This document shows positions 45,667 through 55,123 of a stretch of 64,000 bases of DNA, one piece after another. The notes under the pieces are model-generated. The model was not told the origin of the DNA. It made no database searches and saw only the letters and a list, made by a program, of their open reading frames with translations. Location of the stretch: contig JANQPO010000017.1 of assembly GCA_028289445.1 (NCBI GenBank), forward strand, positions 413,537 through 477,536, given 5' to 3'. Each line of letters opens with the position of its first letter. Position 1 is the first letter of the stretch. Source of the stretch: Tepidamorphaceae bacterium. Lineage in GTDB: Bacteria; Pseudomonadota; Alphaproteobacteria; Rhizobiales; JAKSCL01. A program made the translations under genes and the position numbers.

Positions 45667-46728
45667 ATGGGTCGGCGACTCACCCCGAATCTCGACCAAA
45701 CCCAAAGGTTCAATCCATTGACCAACCTCACACATAGCGGCGCGCGCGACTGGGCGGCGACGCTTGCGCCTTATCGCGACGCCAACGATATGCGCGCGCT
45801 CTTCGAACTCGCCATTTCCTTTATTCCGCTTGCGGCCATCTGGACCGCCATGTGGGCGGCGCTTTCAATCAGCCCGTGGCTGACTCTGGCATTGGCGATC
45901 CCGGCCGCTGGTTTTCTGGTGCGCTTGTTCATGATCCAGCACGACTGCGGCCACGGATCCTTCTTCTCCTCGCGTCTCGCCAATGACTGGACCGGGCGGG
46001 TGATCGGCGTCTTGACGCTGACCCCCTATGGGCTGTGGCGGCGGACCCACGCGGCACATCACGCCACGTCCGGCTGTCTCGACCGGCGGGGCAAGGGCGA
46101 CGTGACGACGATGACCGTCGAGGAATACCAAAACGCATCGGTCTGGGGGCGCCTTCGCTACCGACTCTATCGGCATCCGTTGGTCCTGTTCGGTCTGGGG
46201 CCGGCTTACCTGTTCATTTTGCAGCATCGTTTGCCGGTCGGGATGATGCGCAACGGTTGGCAGCCCTGGCTGTCGACCATGGGCACCAACCTGTCGATTG
46301 CGGCATTGGTCACGGTTTTCGTCTGGCTGATCGGCATTAAGGCCTTTTTGATCGTCTACCTGCCGGTGATCGTCATCGGTGCTTCGATTGGGGTCTGGCT
46401 GTTCTTCGTTCAGCACCAGTTCGAGGAGACGGTCTGGGACGAGGAGAGCGATTGGAACTGGCACGATGCCGCCATGCATGGCAGCTCGCATTTCGATTTG
46501 CCGCCGATCTTGCGCTGGTTCACGGCCAATATCGGCATCCATCACGTCCACCATGTCGCCAGCCGGATTCCGTTCTATCGATTGCCGAAAGTGCTCAAGG
46601 ATCATCCCGAGCTGCGTGACGTCAGCCGACTGACGCTCCGGGACAGCCTTGGCTGCGTCCGCTTGGCCCTTTGGGATGAGACCCAGCGCCGGCTGCTCTC
46701 CTTCCGCGAGGCGCGTGCGCTCGGCTAG
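45667..46728 (+). CDS. Fatty-acid desaturase family protein
   Basis: A membrane di-iron desaturase of 353 residues with three histidine boxes: HDCGHGSFF (about residues 94-102), HAAHHA (about 127-132) and HHVHH (about 291-295). Hydrophobic segments surround the boxes. It resembles the delta-12/omega-6-type group in the spacing between the first two boxes, but position of desaturation cannot be fixed. Starts about 76 bases after xseA. Confidence 0.88.
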   Translation: MGRRLTPNLDQTQRFNPLTNLTHSGARDWAATLAPYRDANDMRALFELAISFIPLAAIWTAMWAALSISPWLTLALAIPAAGFLVRLFMIQHDCGHGSFFSSRLANDWTGRVIGVLTLTPYGLWRRTHAAHHATSGCLDRRGKGDVTTMTVEEYQNASVWGRLRYRLYRHPLVLFGLGPAYLFILQHRLPVGMMRNGWQPWLSTMGTNLSIAALVTVFVWLIGIKAFLIVYLPVIVIGASIGVWLFFVQHQFEETVWDEESDWNWHDAAMHGSSHFDLPPILRWFTANIGIHHVHHVASRIPFYRLPKVLKDHPELRDVSRLTLRDSLGCVRLALWDETQRRLLSFREARALG

Positions 46729-46822
46729 GCTACCAACTCCGGGATTCGACAGTCCCGCGCCAATGATGATAACGAAGACGTCTTGAGACCTGGGCTTTTC
46801 GGATGCCTATTTGAGCGTTGCC

Positions 46823-47044
46823 ATGAACAGATTTGATCGGGGTATCGGCCCCGCGAAGGAAGCGCGGCTGGAATATCTGCACAGCGACTATCACGTCGTG
46901 TCGCCGGGCTCTTTCGTGCGGTGCGCGGTGACCGGCCAGCCGATCCCACTCGACGAATTGAAGTATTGGAGCGTCGACCGACAGGAAGCCTATGCCTCGG
47001 TCGAGATCGCCTTAAAGCGGCACCAGGAGATCAACGGCCGCTGA
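46823..47044 (+). CDS. DUF2093 domain-containing protein
   Basis: A 73-residue protein of the alphaproteobacterial DUF2093 family: ARLEYLHSDYHVVSPGSFVRCAVTGQPIPLDELKYWSVDRQEAYAS. Function unknown; regularly found next to lpxK/waaA genes, as here. An upstream TTG (46811) is in frame. Its last 14 bases overlap the convergent lpxK 3' end. Confidence 0.88.
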   Translation: MNRFDRGIGPAKEARLEYLHSDYHVVSPGSFVRCAVTGQPIPLDELKYWSVDRQEAYASVEIALKRHQEINGR

Positions 47045-48005
47045 CTGCCTTTTCAAGCTGCTGAGACAGCGCGTCGGGGTCTTCGAAGGCAAGGCCGACG
47101 TCGAGAGCCAGCGTGAATTCCCGCAACCGTTCAAGCGCCGGGTCGCCGACCATGCGAACGGCATCCTTTGCCGTTGTCACAAGGGCGAGATCATCGCGCT
47201 CGGCCAGCGAAAGAAGCTGCATTGCGTCGTCCGGCGTATAGGCGTGGTGGTCGGGAAAAGGTCTGCCGATGGCGACTTTGGCGCCGCGCGCCTGGAGCAT
47301 GTCGAAGAATTTCTCCGGCCGGCCGATGCCGGCGAAGGCCAGTACCGAGCGGCCATAAAGTGTCTCGACGAGCGGATCGGGCACGACGCGCGTGCGGTAG
47401 ACTGGTGGACCGTCGACCGGCACCGGCCCGTCGCCGATGGCGATGATCCCATGTGCGTGGCGCACTTGCGTGTCCAGCGGCGCGCGCAACGGGCCGGCCG
47501 GAATACAGAGGCGGTTGGGTAAGCCGGCATCTGTGTCGATGACGATCAGGTTGAGATCCTTCTTCAGCGACGGGTTTTGAAAGCCGTCGTCCATGATGAT
47601 CACGTTTGCCGAACGCGCCAGTAGCGCGGCGCCAGCAACGCGGTCGCGGGCGATCACCGTTGGGCCTTGTCGCGCCAACAGCAGCGGTTCGTCGCCGACA
47701 TCGACGGCGGTATGCATGGCAGGGTCGACGCGCACCGGCCCGGGCAAGCGTCCGCCATAGCCGCGCGACAGAAATCCGACGCTTCGGTCGGGTGTCCGCA
47801 GGAGATCGGCAACCGCCTGTGCGGTCGGGGTCTTGCCGGCGCCGCCGACAGTGAAATTGCCGATGCAGATCACCGGACCCGATGCTTGGCCGCGCGGTCG
47901 GGCCGTCATGCGCCAGCCGGCGATGACACCGTAGAGCGCTCCAAGGGGGGAAAGCGCCTGCGCTGATGGGCCTGGACTCTTGGACCAGAATTCAGGCGCG
48001 CGCAT
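47031..48005 (-). CDS. lpxK: Tetraacyldisaccharide 4'-kinase
   Basis: Phosphorylates the lipid A disaccharide precursor at the 4' position, at the inner face of the inner membrane. The 324-residue protein has FTVGGAGKTPTAQAVADLL (Walker A) near residue 50, SRGYGGRLPGP, GDEPLLLARQGPTVIARDR and IIMDDGFQNPSL with the catalytic DDGFQ. Starts 3 bases after the waaA stop; the two are co-transcribed. Confidence 0.94.
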   Translation of the reverse strand: MRAPEFWSKSPGPSAQALSPLGALYGVIAGWRMTARPRGQASGPVICIGNFTVGGAGKTPTAQAVADLLRTPDRSVGFLSRGYGGRLPGPVRVDPAMHTAVDVGDEPLLLARQGPTVIARDRVAGAALLARSANVIIMDDGFQNPSLKKDLNLIVIDTDAGLPNRLCIPAGPLRAPLDTQVRHAHGIIAIGDGPVPVDGPPVYRTRVVPDPLVETLYGRSVLAFAGIGRPEKFFDMLQARGAKVAIGRPFPDHHAYTPDDAMQLLSLAERDDLALVTTAKDAVRMVGDPALERLREFTLALDVGLAFEDPDALSQQLEKAVSGR

Positions 48006-48008
48006 GGC

Positions 48009-49298
48009 TCACCGGTCCCGGCCGTTCAGAAAGGGTTGCAAGATGGCCATCGTGCGCTCCGTCGCGCCGGTCTGCCGGGCGACTTCGCGCTGGGCAGCCC
48101 GACCCATTGTCTCTGCTCGCTGTGGATCGCTCAAGAGCGCGGCGCATGCGTCTGCCAATTCGGATGCATTATCGACTGAAACCGCGCCACTGGCCTGCTG
48201 GAGATCTGAATAGACATCGGCGAAGTTATACGTGCTCGGACCGGTCAGGATCGCGACTCCCTCCCGTGCCGGCTCCATGGGGTTTTGACCACCCCTTGGG
48301 GTCAGGGAACCGCCGCAAAAGGCGAAGGCGGCGACACTATAAACAAGACCGAGATCGCCGACCGTGTCGATCAGCCAGACATCGGTCTGCGCATCGGGAT
48401 AATTGCCGTTCGAGCGCCGCTTGGCATTCAGTCCGGCGGCGGAGAGGGTCGCGGCCACGTCGTCGCCGCGCTGAGGATGACGCGGCGCAAGAACGGTCAA
48501 GAGTCCTGGAAATCGATCCCGAAGCACGCGATGCGCATCGATGACGGCATCTTCCTCGCCGGGATGGGTACTGGCCGCCGCGATGATCGGTCGACCGGCG
48601 ACCGCGTTCTTGGCCTTGGCCAGGTCATCGGCGTCGACGGGCACAGGGTCGGCATCGAATTTGAGATTGCCGGTGACGGTGACCGATGTGCCGGTCAACG
48701 TCCTCAGCCGCTCCGCATCGGCCTCGCTCTGTGCCGCGATGGCATCGAAAGTATCGAAGACGGCACGTGTAGCCGTCCCCAGCTTGGCCCAATTGGTCGC
48801 GGAGCGCTCCGATATGCGCGCGTTGACGAGTGCGGCCGGGATCTGGCGCGCGGCCAGAGCCGACAACAAGCCGGGCCAGATCTCCGATTCAATGAAGATG
48901 GCCAGGTCCGGTTGCCAATGATCGAGAAATCGGCTGGCAGGTCCGGGCAGGTCCAGGGGAACGAATTGATGGACGGCACCCACCGGCAGACGCTTCTCTA
49001 AAATCGCCGCCGATGTCACCGTTCCGGTGGTGAACACGACCGAGGTGCCCGTTTCTTCCAGCAATCTCGCACACAGGGGCAGGGCCGACAGCGCTTCGCC
49101 GATCGAGGCACCGTGGAGCCAAATGACCGCGCCGTCCGGTCGCTGTGTGCGTGCATAGCCGAGCCTTTCGCCGCGCCGTGACGGGTCTTCCTTACCGCGC
49201 CGCGCCCGCCAGGACAAAAGCGCCGGGGCAAGCGGTGTCAGGAGGCGGCCGACCGCGCGATAGAGGGAAATGGCAAACGTAGGCGATCGTGGCGCCAT
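48009..49298 (-). CDS. waaA: 3-deoxy-D-manno-octulosonic-acid (Kdo) transferase
   Basis: Attaches Kdo to lipid IV-A. The 429-residue GT30 enzyme has an N-terminal membrane-associated helix (FAISLYRAVGRLLTPLAPAL), the catalytic Glu region IWLHGASIGEALSALPL, VPLDLPGPASRFLDHWQPDLAIFIESEIWPG, and LTPRGGQNPMEPAREG in the nucleotide-sugar site. Start at 49298, four bases after the upstream stop, gives normal length; ATG 49331 is in frame too. Confidence 0.93.
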   Translation of the reverse strand: MAPRSPTFAISLYRAVGRLLTPLAPALLSWRARRGKEDPSRRGERLGYARTQRPDGAVIWLHGASIGEALSALPLCARLLEETGTSVVFTTGTVTSAAILEKRLPVGAVHQFVPLDLPGPASRFLDHWQPDLAIFIESEIWPGLLSALAARQIPAALVNARISERSATNWAKLGTATRAVFDTFDAIAAQSEADAERLRTLTGTSVTVTGNLKFDADPVPVDADDLAKAKNAVAGRPIIAAASTHPGEEDAVIDAHRVLRDRFPGLLTVLAPRHPQRGDDVAATLSAAGLNAKRRSNGNYPDAQTDVWLIDTVGDLGLVYSVAAFAFCGGSLTPRGGQNPMEPAREGVAILTGPSTYNFADVYSDLQQASGAVSVDNASELADACAALLSDPQRAETMGRAAQREVARQTGATERTMAILQPFLNGRDR

Positions 49299-49302
49299 GG
49301 CA

Positions 49303-50004
49303 TCATCGTCCGGATACGCCGACAAGGTCATAAGCGCGGCTCGTCGCCCGATCCAGCGCCTGCTTGACCTCCTCACGAACCGTGTCGAGATCATCCTCGG
49401 CAAGGTCCGGATCAACGAACACCGGCTCGCCGAGCACCAGCGCCATCTTGCCGAACGGCAGGTTGATGTCGGCTTTGTCCCAGGAGTTCAGCGTGATGGA
49501 ACGGCTGGTTGCCGGTGCGATCGGTATGATTGGCCGGCCCGACAGTCGTGCCAGTGTAACGATGCCGGCGCCGGCGACCCGCGCCGGTCCTTTCGGCACA
49601 TCGGCCGTGAGCGCCACGGTTGCGCCTTCTTCAAGCGCACCGAGCAGGTTGCGCAGGGCCGCGACGCCACCCTTCCGGTGCATCTTCTTCGGTCGCCCGC
49701 CGGATCCGCGAACCAAACCCAATCCAAGCTGGCTTGCCGCAATCGCATTGATCTCGCCGTCGCCGTGCCGCGAGATGAGGACACGCACGTCGTGCTCGGC
49801 GCGCCGAAAGAAGGGTGCCAAGAAGTGCTGGCCGTGCCACATCGCGGCGATGAACGGCCAGTGTTGTGACGCGATGTCGTAGAGGTCCGGCGGATCGACG
49901 ATGACGCGATTGGTGCGGTGAACGAAGCGCAGATAGGACGCCAGAAACGATCCCAGGGCCAGATGGGAGAACTTCGAGCGATCAGCCTTTTTGACGTCGG
50001 ACAC
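49303..50004 (-). CDS. DUF374 lysophospholipid acyltransferase family protein
   Basis: A 233-residue protein of the LPLAT-like DUF374 group: AAMWHGQHFLAPFF (the H-x-x-x-x-D/H region as WHGQHF), RVLISRHGDGEINAIAASQLGLGLVRGSGG, VALTADVPKGPARVAGAGIVTLARLSGRPIIP. Likely membrane associated, role in lipid A or phospholipid acylation inferred from its place before waaA and lpxK. GTG start; the gene lies in the leftward pmbA-to-lpxK operon. Confidence 0.87.
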   Translation of the reverse strand: MSDVKKADRSKFSHLALGSFLASYLRFVHRTNRVIVDPPDLYDIASQHWPFIAAMWHGQHFLAPFFRRAEHDVRVLISRHGDGEINAIAASQLGLGLVRGSGGRPKKMHRKGGVAALRNLLGALEEGATVALTADVPKGPARVAGAGIVTLARLSGRPIIPIAPATSRSITLNSWDKADINLPFGKMALVLGEPVFVDPDLAEDDLDTVREEVKQALDRATSRAYDLVGVSGR

Positions 50005-50023
50005 GGGAACTCAGCGCCGCCGT

Positions 50024-50257
50024 TCAATCCGTGTCGGGTTCGAGCAGGCGGTGCATGTGGACGACGAAATAGCGCATGTGAGCGTTATCTACGCTGCGCT
50101 GGGCGGCGGCCTTCCAGGCATCGTAGGCCGTGGCGTAATTGGGGTAGATACCGACGATGTCGAGATTTTCGAGATCGCGAAAGCGAAGCTCGGAAACATC
50201 GTCCAACTCGCCACCGAAGACGAGGTGGAGCAGTTGCGGGTCGCCTGTTTCGCTCAT
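50024..50257 (-). CDS. DUF4170 domain-containing protein
   Basis: A 77-residue alphaproteobacterial protein: LLHLVFGGELDDVSELRFRDLENLDIVGIYPNYATAYDAWKAAAQRSVDNAHMRYFVVHMHRLL. Function unknown; its place between the phosphatase and acyltransferase genes is conserved in Rhizobiales. ATG 50257 is preferred over 50263 because AAGGA is then 8 bases away. Confidence 0.88.
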   Translation of the reverse strand: MSETGDPQLLHLVFGGELDDVSELRFRDLENLDIVGIYPNYATAYDAWKAAAQRSVDNAHMRYFVVHMHRLLEPDTD

Positions 50258-50268
50258 ATCCATTGTCC

Positions 50269-51081
50269 TTAACGCGATGCGGCGGCTATGTCGGTTCTCG
50301 AAAGCGCCGCAAGAAGTGCATCATGCAGTCTGGGGTTGGCCGCGGCGACGGTGGCGTGGCGGCGATGCCGGCCGACGCTGATCGGCGTCCCGGCACTGTC
50401 GGTGACCAGCCCGCCTGCTTCGTGCACCAAAAGCATGCCAGCCGCAAGGTCCCAGTCCGACTTGGCGGAAAGCGCCGCCGTTGCGTCGCATGAACCGTCG
50501 GCCACCAGGCATAGCCGAAGTGCCATCGATGTTGCCCCGATAAACTCGACTGGCGGCGTCAGGTCCGAGAAATGCGGCGCCAGGGCATAAACGCCTTGTC
50601 CGCCTGCCAGTTTCGCGCCGGCGATTTCGGCGTGATGGCTGACCCTAAGCGGGTTGCCGTTCAAATGCGCTCCGCTGCCCCGCTCGGCAGTGTAGATATC
50701 ACCGCGCACCGGGCGCGCGATCGCGGCGCTTTCAATGCCTTGATTGTCGGCGACCGCGATGCAGATGGTCCAGGTGTCGCGGCCGTTGAGGAAAGCCCGC
50801 GTGCCATCGATGGGATCGACGATGAACGTTCGTCCGCCAGGCCGCCCCGGTGCCCGGTCGCTTTCCTCCGACAACCAACCATAATCGGGTCGCTCCGCCT
50901 GGAGCCGTTCGCGCAACAGGTCATCGACGGCCAAGTCGGCGTCGGAGACCGGCGTGTTATCGTCCTTGTGCCAATGCCCCACGCCTTCGGACTGGAGCCT
51001 GAGGGCGAGATTGGCCGCCTCCCTGGCCACGGCGGCGATGAAGGGAAGATCGTTTGACCGTGTCGGCTCACTGCCCGGCAA
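50269..51081 (-). CDS. Inositol monophosphatase family protein (3'(2'),5'-bisphosphate nucleotidase-like)
   Basis: A 270-residue Mg-dependent phosphatase: DNTPVSDADLAVDDLL, GWLSEESDRAPGRPGGRTFIVDPIDGTRAFLNGRDTWTICIAV (the E-E and D-P-I-D-G-T metal motifs) and KSDWDLAAGMLLVHEAGG. Likely CysQ-like or inositol/fructose bisphosphate phosphatase; subgroup uncertain. Its start overlaps the 3' end of pmbA by 14 bases. Confidence 0.88.
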   Translation of the reverse strand: MPGSEPTRSNDLPFIAAVAREAANLALRLQSEGVGHWHKDDNTPVSDADLAVDDLLRERLQAERPDYGWLSEESDRAPGRPGGRTFIVDPIDGTRAFLNGRDTWTICIAVADNQGIESAAIARPVRGDIYTAERGSGAHLNGNPLRVSHHAEIAGAKLAGGQGVYALAPHFSDLTPPVEFIGATSMALRLCLVADGSCDATAALSAKSDWDLAAGMLLVHEAGGLVTDSAGTPISVGRHRRHATVAAANPRLHDALLAALSRTDIAAASR

Positions 51082-52417
51082 TGGTCATTTCTCCAACGAG
51101 AAGGCTCGGCGCGTTGACAGCCCCGCGAATAACGAGATCGCCGGCGGCCTCCAAGGCTTTGAACATCGTGGTCAAATGACCGGCGATGGTGATCTCGCTG
51201 ACAGGATAGGCGATCTCACCATTTTCGAACCACAGGCCGGAAACGCCGCGCGAGTAGTCGCCGGTCACGAGGTTGACGCCGCGCCCAAAGGCCGAGGTGA
51301 CCAACAGACCGGTCCCGATGCGGGCGATCATGTCTTGAAGCGAGCCGTCTCCGCCCAGAAACGTCACATTGGTCGCGCTTGGGGACGGTGCCGTCGATAC
51401 GGTGCGCGTGGCGTGGCCGTTGGTGTCCAGGCCGAGTTCGCGCGCGGTCGCGGAATCCAGAAGCCAGCTTGTGAGCTGGCCGTCTTGAACGACGTCAAGC
51501 GGCTGCGTGGCCACGCCCTCGCCATCGAACGGCCGCGAGCCCAGTCGTCGCGGGGCGCCTGGATCGTCGCGCACGGTGACATCCGCCGGCATGATCTGCT
51601 GACCGAGCTTGTCGGCTAGGAACGACGCGCCGCGCACGATTGCCGAACCGTTGATCGCGCCGGAAAGATCGGAGAGGAGGCCCGACGCCACACGATTTTC
51701 GAAGATCACGGGCGCGGTGCGCGTTTCGACCTGACGCGGGTTCAAGCGGCGCAATGTGCGGTCCGCGGCGCTGCGGCCGATATTCGCCGGGTCATCCAAC
51801 TCGTCGAAATGAACGGTCGCCGAAAAGTCGTAATCGCGTTCCATCCCGGTTCCCTCGCCACCGATCGCGGTGGCCGACAGGCCGAAGCGCGAGCGCTGAT
51901 AGGCGCCTGCGAACCCTGCGCTGGTTGCCAGACCGACACCGGCCAACCCGGTGCTGGCGGTTGCGCCGCCGCTCTTGGTGATCCCCTTCGTGCCGAGTGC
52001 TGCCGCTTCGGCCGTTTTGGCCATGTCTATCAAGTGGTCGGTGTTCAGCTCGGTCGGGTCGAGAAGGTCGAGATCGCTTTCGCCATTTGCCAGATGTGCC
52101 GGATCCGCGAGGCCGGACATGGGATTCTCCGGCGCGACGCGCGCCATGGCGACGGCACGCTCCGCCAGGGCGGGGAACGCCTTCCGGTCCATGTCATTGG
52201 TCGAGACGATCGCTGAACGCGCGCCGATGAACACGCGCAGACCCAGATCGTCGTTCTCGGCGCGCTCGCTTTCTTCCACAACGCCTTCGCGGATCTCGAC
52301 ACTCTCAGAGACACCGTGAATGGCCACTGCGTCAGCGGCATCGGCGCCTGCGGCCTTTGCCGCATCAACCAAAGCGCTCGCGCGGTCGACAAGTGCAGAG
52401 GGATCGAATGGAGCCAT
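51068..52417 (-). CDS. pmbA: TldD/PmbA family metalloprotease subunit (TldE)
   Basis: With TldD, forms a heterodimeric zinc protease that degrades unfolded peptides and processes some peptides. PmbA lacks the metal site. The 449-residue protein shows IREGVVEESERAENDDLGLRVFIG, MARVAPENPMSGLADPAHLA, VIFENRVASGLLSDLSGAINGSAI and a C-terminal TGDYSRGVSGLWFENGEIAYPVSEITIAGHL. First gene of the leftward operon. Positions 52418-52636 upstream show no gene. Confidence 0.92.
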   Translation of the reverse strand: MAPFDPSALVDRASALVDAAKAAGADAADAVAIHGVSESVEIREGVVEESERAENDDLGLRVFIGARSAIVSTNDMDRKAFPALAERAVAMARVAPENPMSGLADPAHLANGESDLDLLDPTELNTDHLIDMAKTAEAAALGTKGITKSGGATASTGLAGVGLATSAGFAGAYQRSRFGLSATAIGGEGTGMERDYDFSATVHFDELDDPANIGRSAADRTLRRLNPRQVETRTAPVIFENRVASGLLSDLSGAINGSAIVRGASFLADKLGQQIMPADVTVRDDPGAPRRLGSRPFDGEGVATQPLDVVQDGQLTSWLLDSATARELGLDTNGHATRTVSTAPSPSATNVTFLGGDGSLQDMIARIGTGLLVTSAFGRGVNLVTGDYSRGVSGLWFENGEIAYPVSEITIAGHLTTMFKALEAAGDLVIRGAVNAPSLLVGEMTIAGQ

Positions 52418-52636
52418 GATTGGGTCGTGTCCAGGGCCGTGAGACGGGCGTCAAATCTTCAACAAACGCTTACCGGGCGCATCACGGATTATTAAGCGAG
52501 ATCAGCGGAATCGCCGCCTTACTCTCTCTTAACCGCGCTCCTTAAGCGCATTCAAACGGATATCGGGCATCATCCCCACAACAAAGCCCGGCCAATATAC
52601 AAAAAACCGGATCGGGCGGCTCGGAGAGCGAAGCAG

Positions 52637-53194
52637 ATGCGTCAGACACCCGAAACGGCTGCGGGCTATTGCCCGCGGCCTCAACCAGAGCCGTGCCCGG
52701 GCCAATTGCCGGCGCACATCACCGTCGACGACCCGGGCGTCGGCCCGATCGCCATTCGCATCGATCAGGCCCACGTTCGCTTGACCTGGTGCGAGAACGA
52801 CACGGAAATCGTTCGTCTCGTTCCGATCGACGACTATATGGGTCTGGTCATCGCTGTGCGCAACGCGCCCGGCGGCGAGGAGGCCTATGTCGCGCTGCGC
52901 CATGCCGACCCTAGCCTGACCGTTCAGCTCAGCACGGTGTTTGAGGACCATGAGGTCGATGACTTGATGCGGGCCTGGCAGATCTGGGCCGAGAGCCTTG
53001 GCGTCGAGCAGTTGGTGGAGATGGCGAATGGCATCCTGGAGCCCGTGCCCGGCCGCGCGAAAGCGCGCACGGTGGCGCGGCGCCCGGCGCCCCGGCGCGT
53101 CAATCCGCACTTCAGGAGCCGGCGGCCCAATCCAATGACCGGTGCGCGCCCGGGCGCTCCAATGTCTGGTGCGGAGATTATTGCCAGGCGTTGA
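52637..53194 (+). CDS. Hypothetical protein (DUF6101-like)
   Basis: A 185-residue protein, beta-rich at the N-terminus (HITVDDPGVGPIAIRIDQAHVRLTW), with a helical stretch (DDLMRAWQIWAESLGVEQLVEMANG) and a long basic, proline-rich tail (KARTVARRPAPRRVNPHFRSRRP). No signal peptide. The position facing ubiA matches a conserved Rhizobiales hypothetical, DUF6101. The 3' end overlaps the convergent ubiA 3' end by 17 bases. Confidence 0.65.
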   Translation: MRQTPETAAGYCPRPQPEPCPGQLPAHITVDDPGVGPIAIRIDQAHVRLTWCENDTEIVRLVPIDDYMGLVIAVRNAPGGEEAYVALRHADPSLTVQLSTVFEDHEVDDLMRAWQIWAESLGVEQLVEMANGILEPVPGRAKARTVARRPAPRRVNPHFRSRRPNPMTGARPGAPMSGAEIIARR

Positions 53195-54128
53195 GCAGGG
53201 CGACGGCGACCAGTGCCGCCATCATCAGCCAACCGAATTGCGTATTTGACCGAAAGAGCGCCAGGCAGCGTGCGCTGTCGCCGATCTTGAGGCGTGCGAC
53301 CTGCCACACCGCGTGGCCGGCGGGTGCTGCGATGAACAGCACGAACGGCCAGCCGGCTCCGGCCGTCAGCCCCGCCGCCAGAAAAAGTCCGAGTGCGGCG
53401 GCAAAGAAGACCGAAATCCAAAACTTGGTGTTGTGCGCGAACAGCCGCGCCGTCGATTTGACACCGATGATGGCGTCGTCCTCGCGGTCTTGATGGGCGT
53501 AGATCGTATCGTAGGCAATCGTCCAGGCGATCCCGCCGACGTAGAGCAAGAAGGCGGGAGCGGCGAGGCTGCCGAACGCCCCGGCCCAACCCATGAGCGC
53601 GCCCCAGGAGAAGGCGAGACCCAGCACTGCCTGGGGCCACGACGTGATCCGCTTCATGAAGGGATAGATCGCGACAACGAGCAGCGAGCAGAGCCCGACC
53701 AGGATGGCAAACGGGTTGAACTGCAGGAGCACGATCAGCCCGACCAGCGACTGCGCGACCATGAAGATCTTGGCATTCCGCACGGAGATCGCACCGGAGG
53801 GAATCGGTCGCATTTTGGTTCGCGCGACATTGGCGTCGATGTCGCGGTCGACGATGTCGTTATAGGTGCAGCCGGCGCCGCGCATGGCGATCGCGCCGAT
53901 CATGAAAAGCGCCAGATGCCACAGATTCGGGAGCGGATGACCGGCGGCGATGGCGGCGAGTGCTGCCGACCACCAGCACGGCCACATCAACAGCCACCAC
54001 CCGATCGGCCGGTCCCAGCGCGCCAGCGAGGCATATGGGCGCAACCCGGCAGGCAGGACGCGTAGTGTCCAATGACCGGCCACGGCATCGGCCGGTGTCG
54101 GGGCGGCGGGGCGGTCCATTTCGCTCAT
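53178..54128 (-). CDS. ubiA: 4-hydroxybenzoate polyprenyltransferase
   Basis: Attaches the polyprenyl tail to 4-hydroxybenzoate in ubiquinone synthesis, in the inner membrane. The 316-residue protein has the two Asp-rich motifs, NDIVDRDIDANVARTKMRP near residue 90 and DREDDAIIGVKSTARLF near 215, and about eight membrane segments. ATG 54128 is taken as start; the frame extends 19 codons further. Divergent from rsmE. Confidence 0.94.
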   Translation of the reverse strand: MSEMDRPAAPTPADAVAGHWTLRVLPAGLRPYASLARWDRPIGWWLLMWPCWWSAALAAIAAGHPLPNLWHLALFMIGAIAMRGAGCTYNDIVDRDIDANVARTKMRPIPSGAISVRNAKIFMVAQSLVGLIVLLQFNPFAILVGLCSLLVVAIYPFMKRITSWPQAVLGLAFSWGALMGWAGAFGSLAAPAFLLYVGGIAWTIAYDTIYAHQDREDDAIIGVKSTARLFAHNTKFWISVFFAAALGLFLAAGLTAGAGWPFVLFIAAPAGHAVWQVARLKIGDSARCLALFRSNTQFGWLMMAALVAVALLNAWQ

Positions 54129-54287
54129 GCCTGTCCTTGCCCGAACTGCCGGGTGAGGATCAAGGGGATTTGTCTGCCCTTCCAACGCGCATCCTCCGCA
54201 AGGCCGGCACGTCCATTGATGCGCAAACGATTGCGGATATTTGCAAGTCTGGACGCCGGCGTGCTATCGGCGGCCGATCCGACAACC

Positions 54288-55067
54288 ATGGCGCGCGGTT
54301 TCGTCTTGTCCGACTTCATTTCCCGTCCGTCTCGCTCCGCGCCGCGGCTTTTTGTCGATGCGCCGCTGTCGGCTGGGGCCGAACTGACCGCGTCCGGCGA
54401 TCACACCCACTATCTGCTGGGCGTGTTGCGACGCAATCCGGGCGATCCCGTCATCCTGTTCAACGGCCGCGACGGCGAGTGGTCCGCGCATATCGCCCGG
54501 ACCGGGCGGCGTGAGTGCGTTCTTGCGGTCACGACACCGCTTCGGGCACAGGCCTCGCCTCCGGACCTCACATTCCTGTTCGCGCCGCTCAAGCGCGCGC
54601 GGCTCGACTATCTGGTGCAAAAGGCGACCGAACTGGGGGTTGGCCGGATCGTGCCGGTGATCACACAGAACACCAATGTGGAGCGCATCAAGCAGGAGCG
54701 CATGTACGCGAACATGGTGGAAGCGGCCGAACAATGCGGCGCGCTCTATGTTCCGGGCCTCGATGCGCCAAAGCCGCTTGAGGCCGCGCTCGACGCGCTT
54801 CCGAAGACCTGTACGCTGGTGTTTTGCGACGAAGCCGCGCCGATCGCCGATCCAATCGAAGCGCTTGGCGGGATCGCGCCTGGGCCGGTGGCGGTCCTGA
54901 TCGGTCCCGAGGGCGGGTTTTCGCCCCAAGAGCGGGAGCGCCTGCGCACCGATCCGCGCACGATTTTGATCTCGCTCGGTCCGCGCATCCTGCGCGCCGA
55001 TACCGCCGGCGTTGCGGCGCTTGCGCTGGTGCAGGCGATCGCCGGCGATTGGGCAAAGCGCGATTAA
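54288..55067 (+). CDS. rsmE: 16S rRNA (uracil(1498)-N3)-methyltransferase
   Basis: Methylates U1498 of 16S rRNA. The 259-residue SPOUT protein has the N-terminal PUA-like domain (PRLFVDAPLSAGAELTASGDHTHYLLGVLRRNPGDPVILFNG), then KRARLDYLVQKATELGVGRIVPV, LIGPEGGFSPQERE and LGPRILRADTAGVAALA, which form the trefoil knot and SAM site. ATG 54288 is chosen by the length of the family; the frame is open upstream. Confidence 0.93.
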   Translation: MARGFVLSDFISRPSRSAPRLFVDAPLSAGAELTASGDHTHYLLGVLRRNPGDPVILFNGRDGEWSAHIARTGRRECVLAVTTPLRAQASPPDLTFLFAPLKRARLDYLVQKATELGVGRIVPVITQNTNVERIKQERMYANMVEAAEQCGALYVPGLDAPKPLEAALDALPKTCTLVFCDEAAPIADPIEALGGIAPGPVAVLIGPEGGFSPQERERLRTDPRTILISLGPRILRADTAGVAALALVQAIAGDWAKRD

Positions 55068-55123
55068 GCGACTTGCGGTATGTTCTCTCTTTGTTCTAAG
55101 GTGATCGAAAGGGGAGACAGACC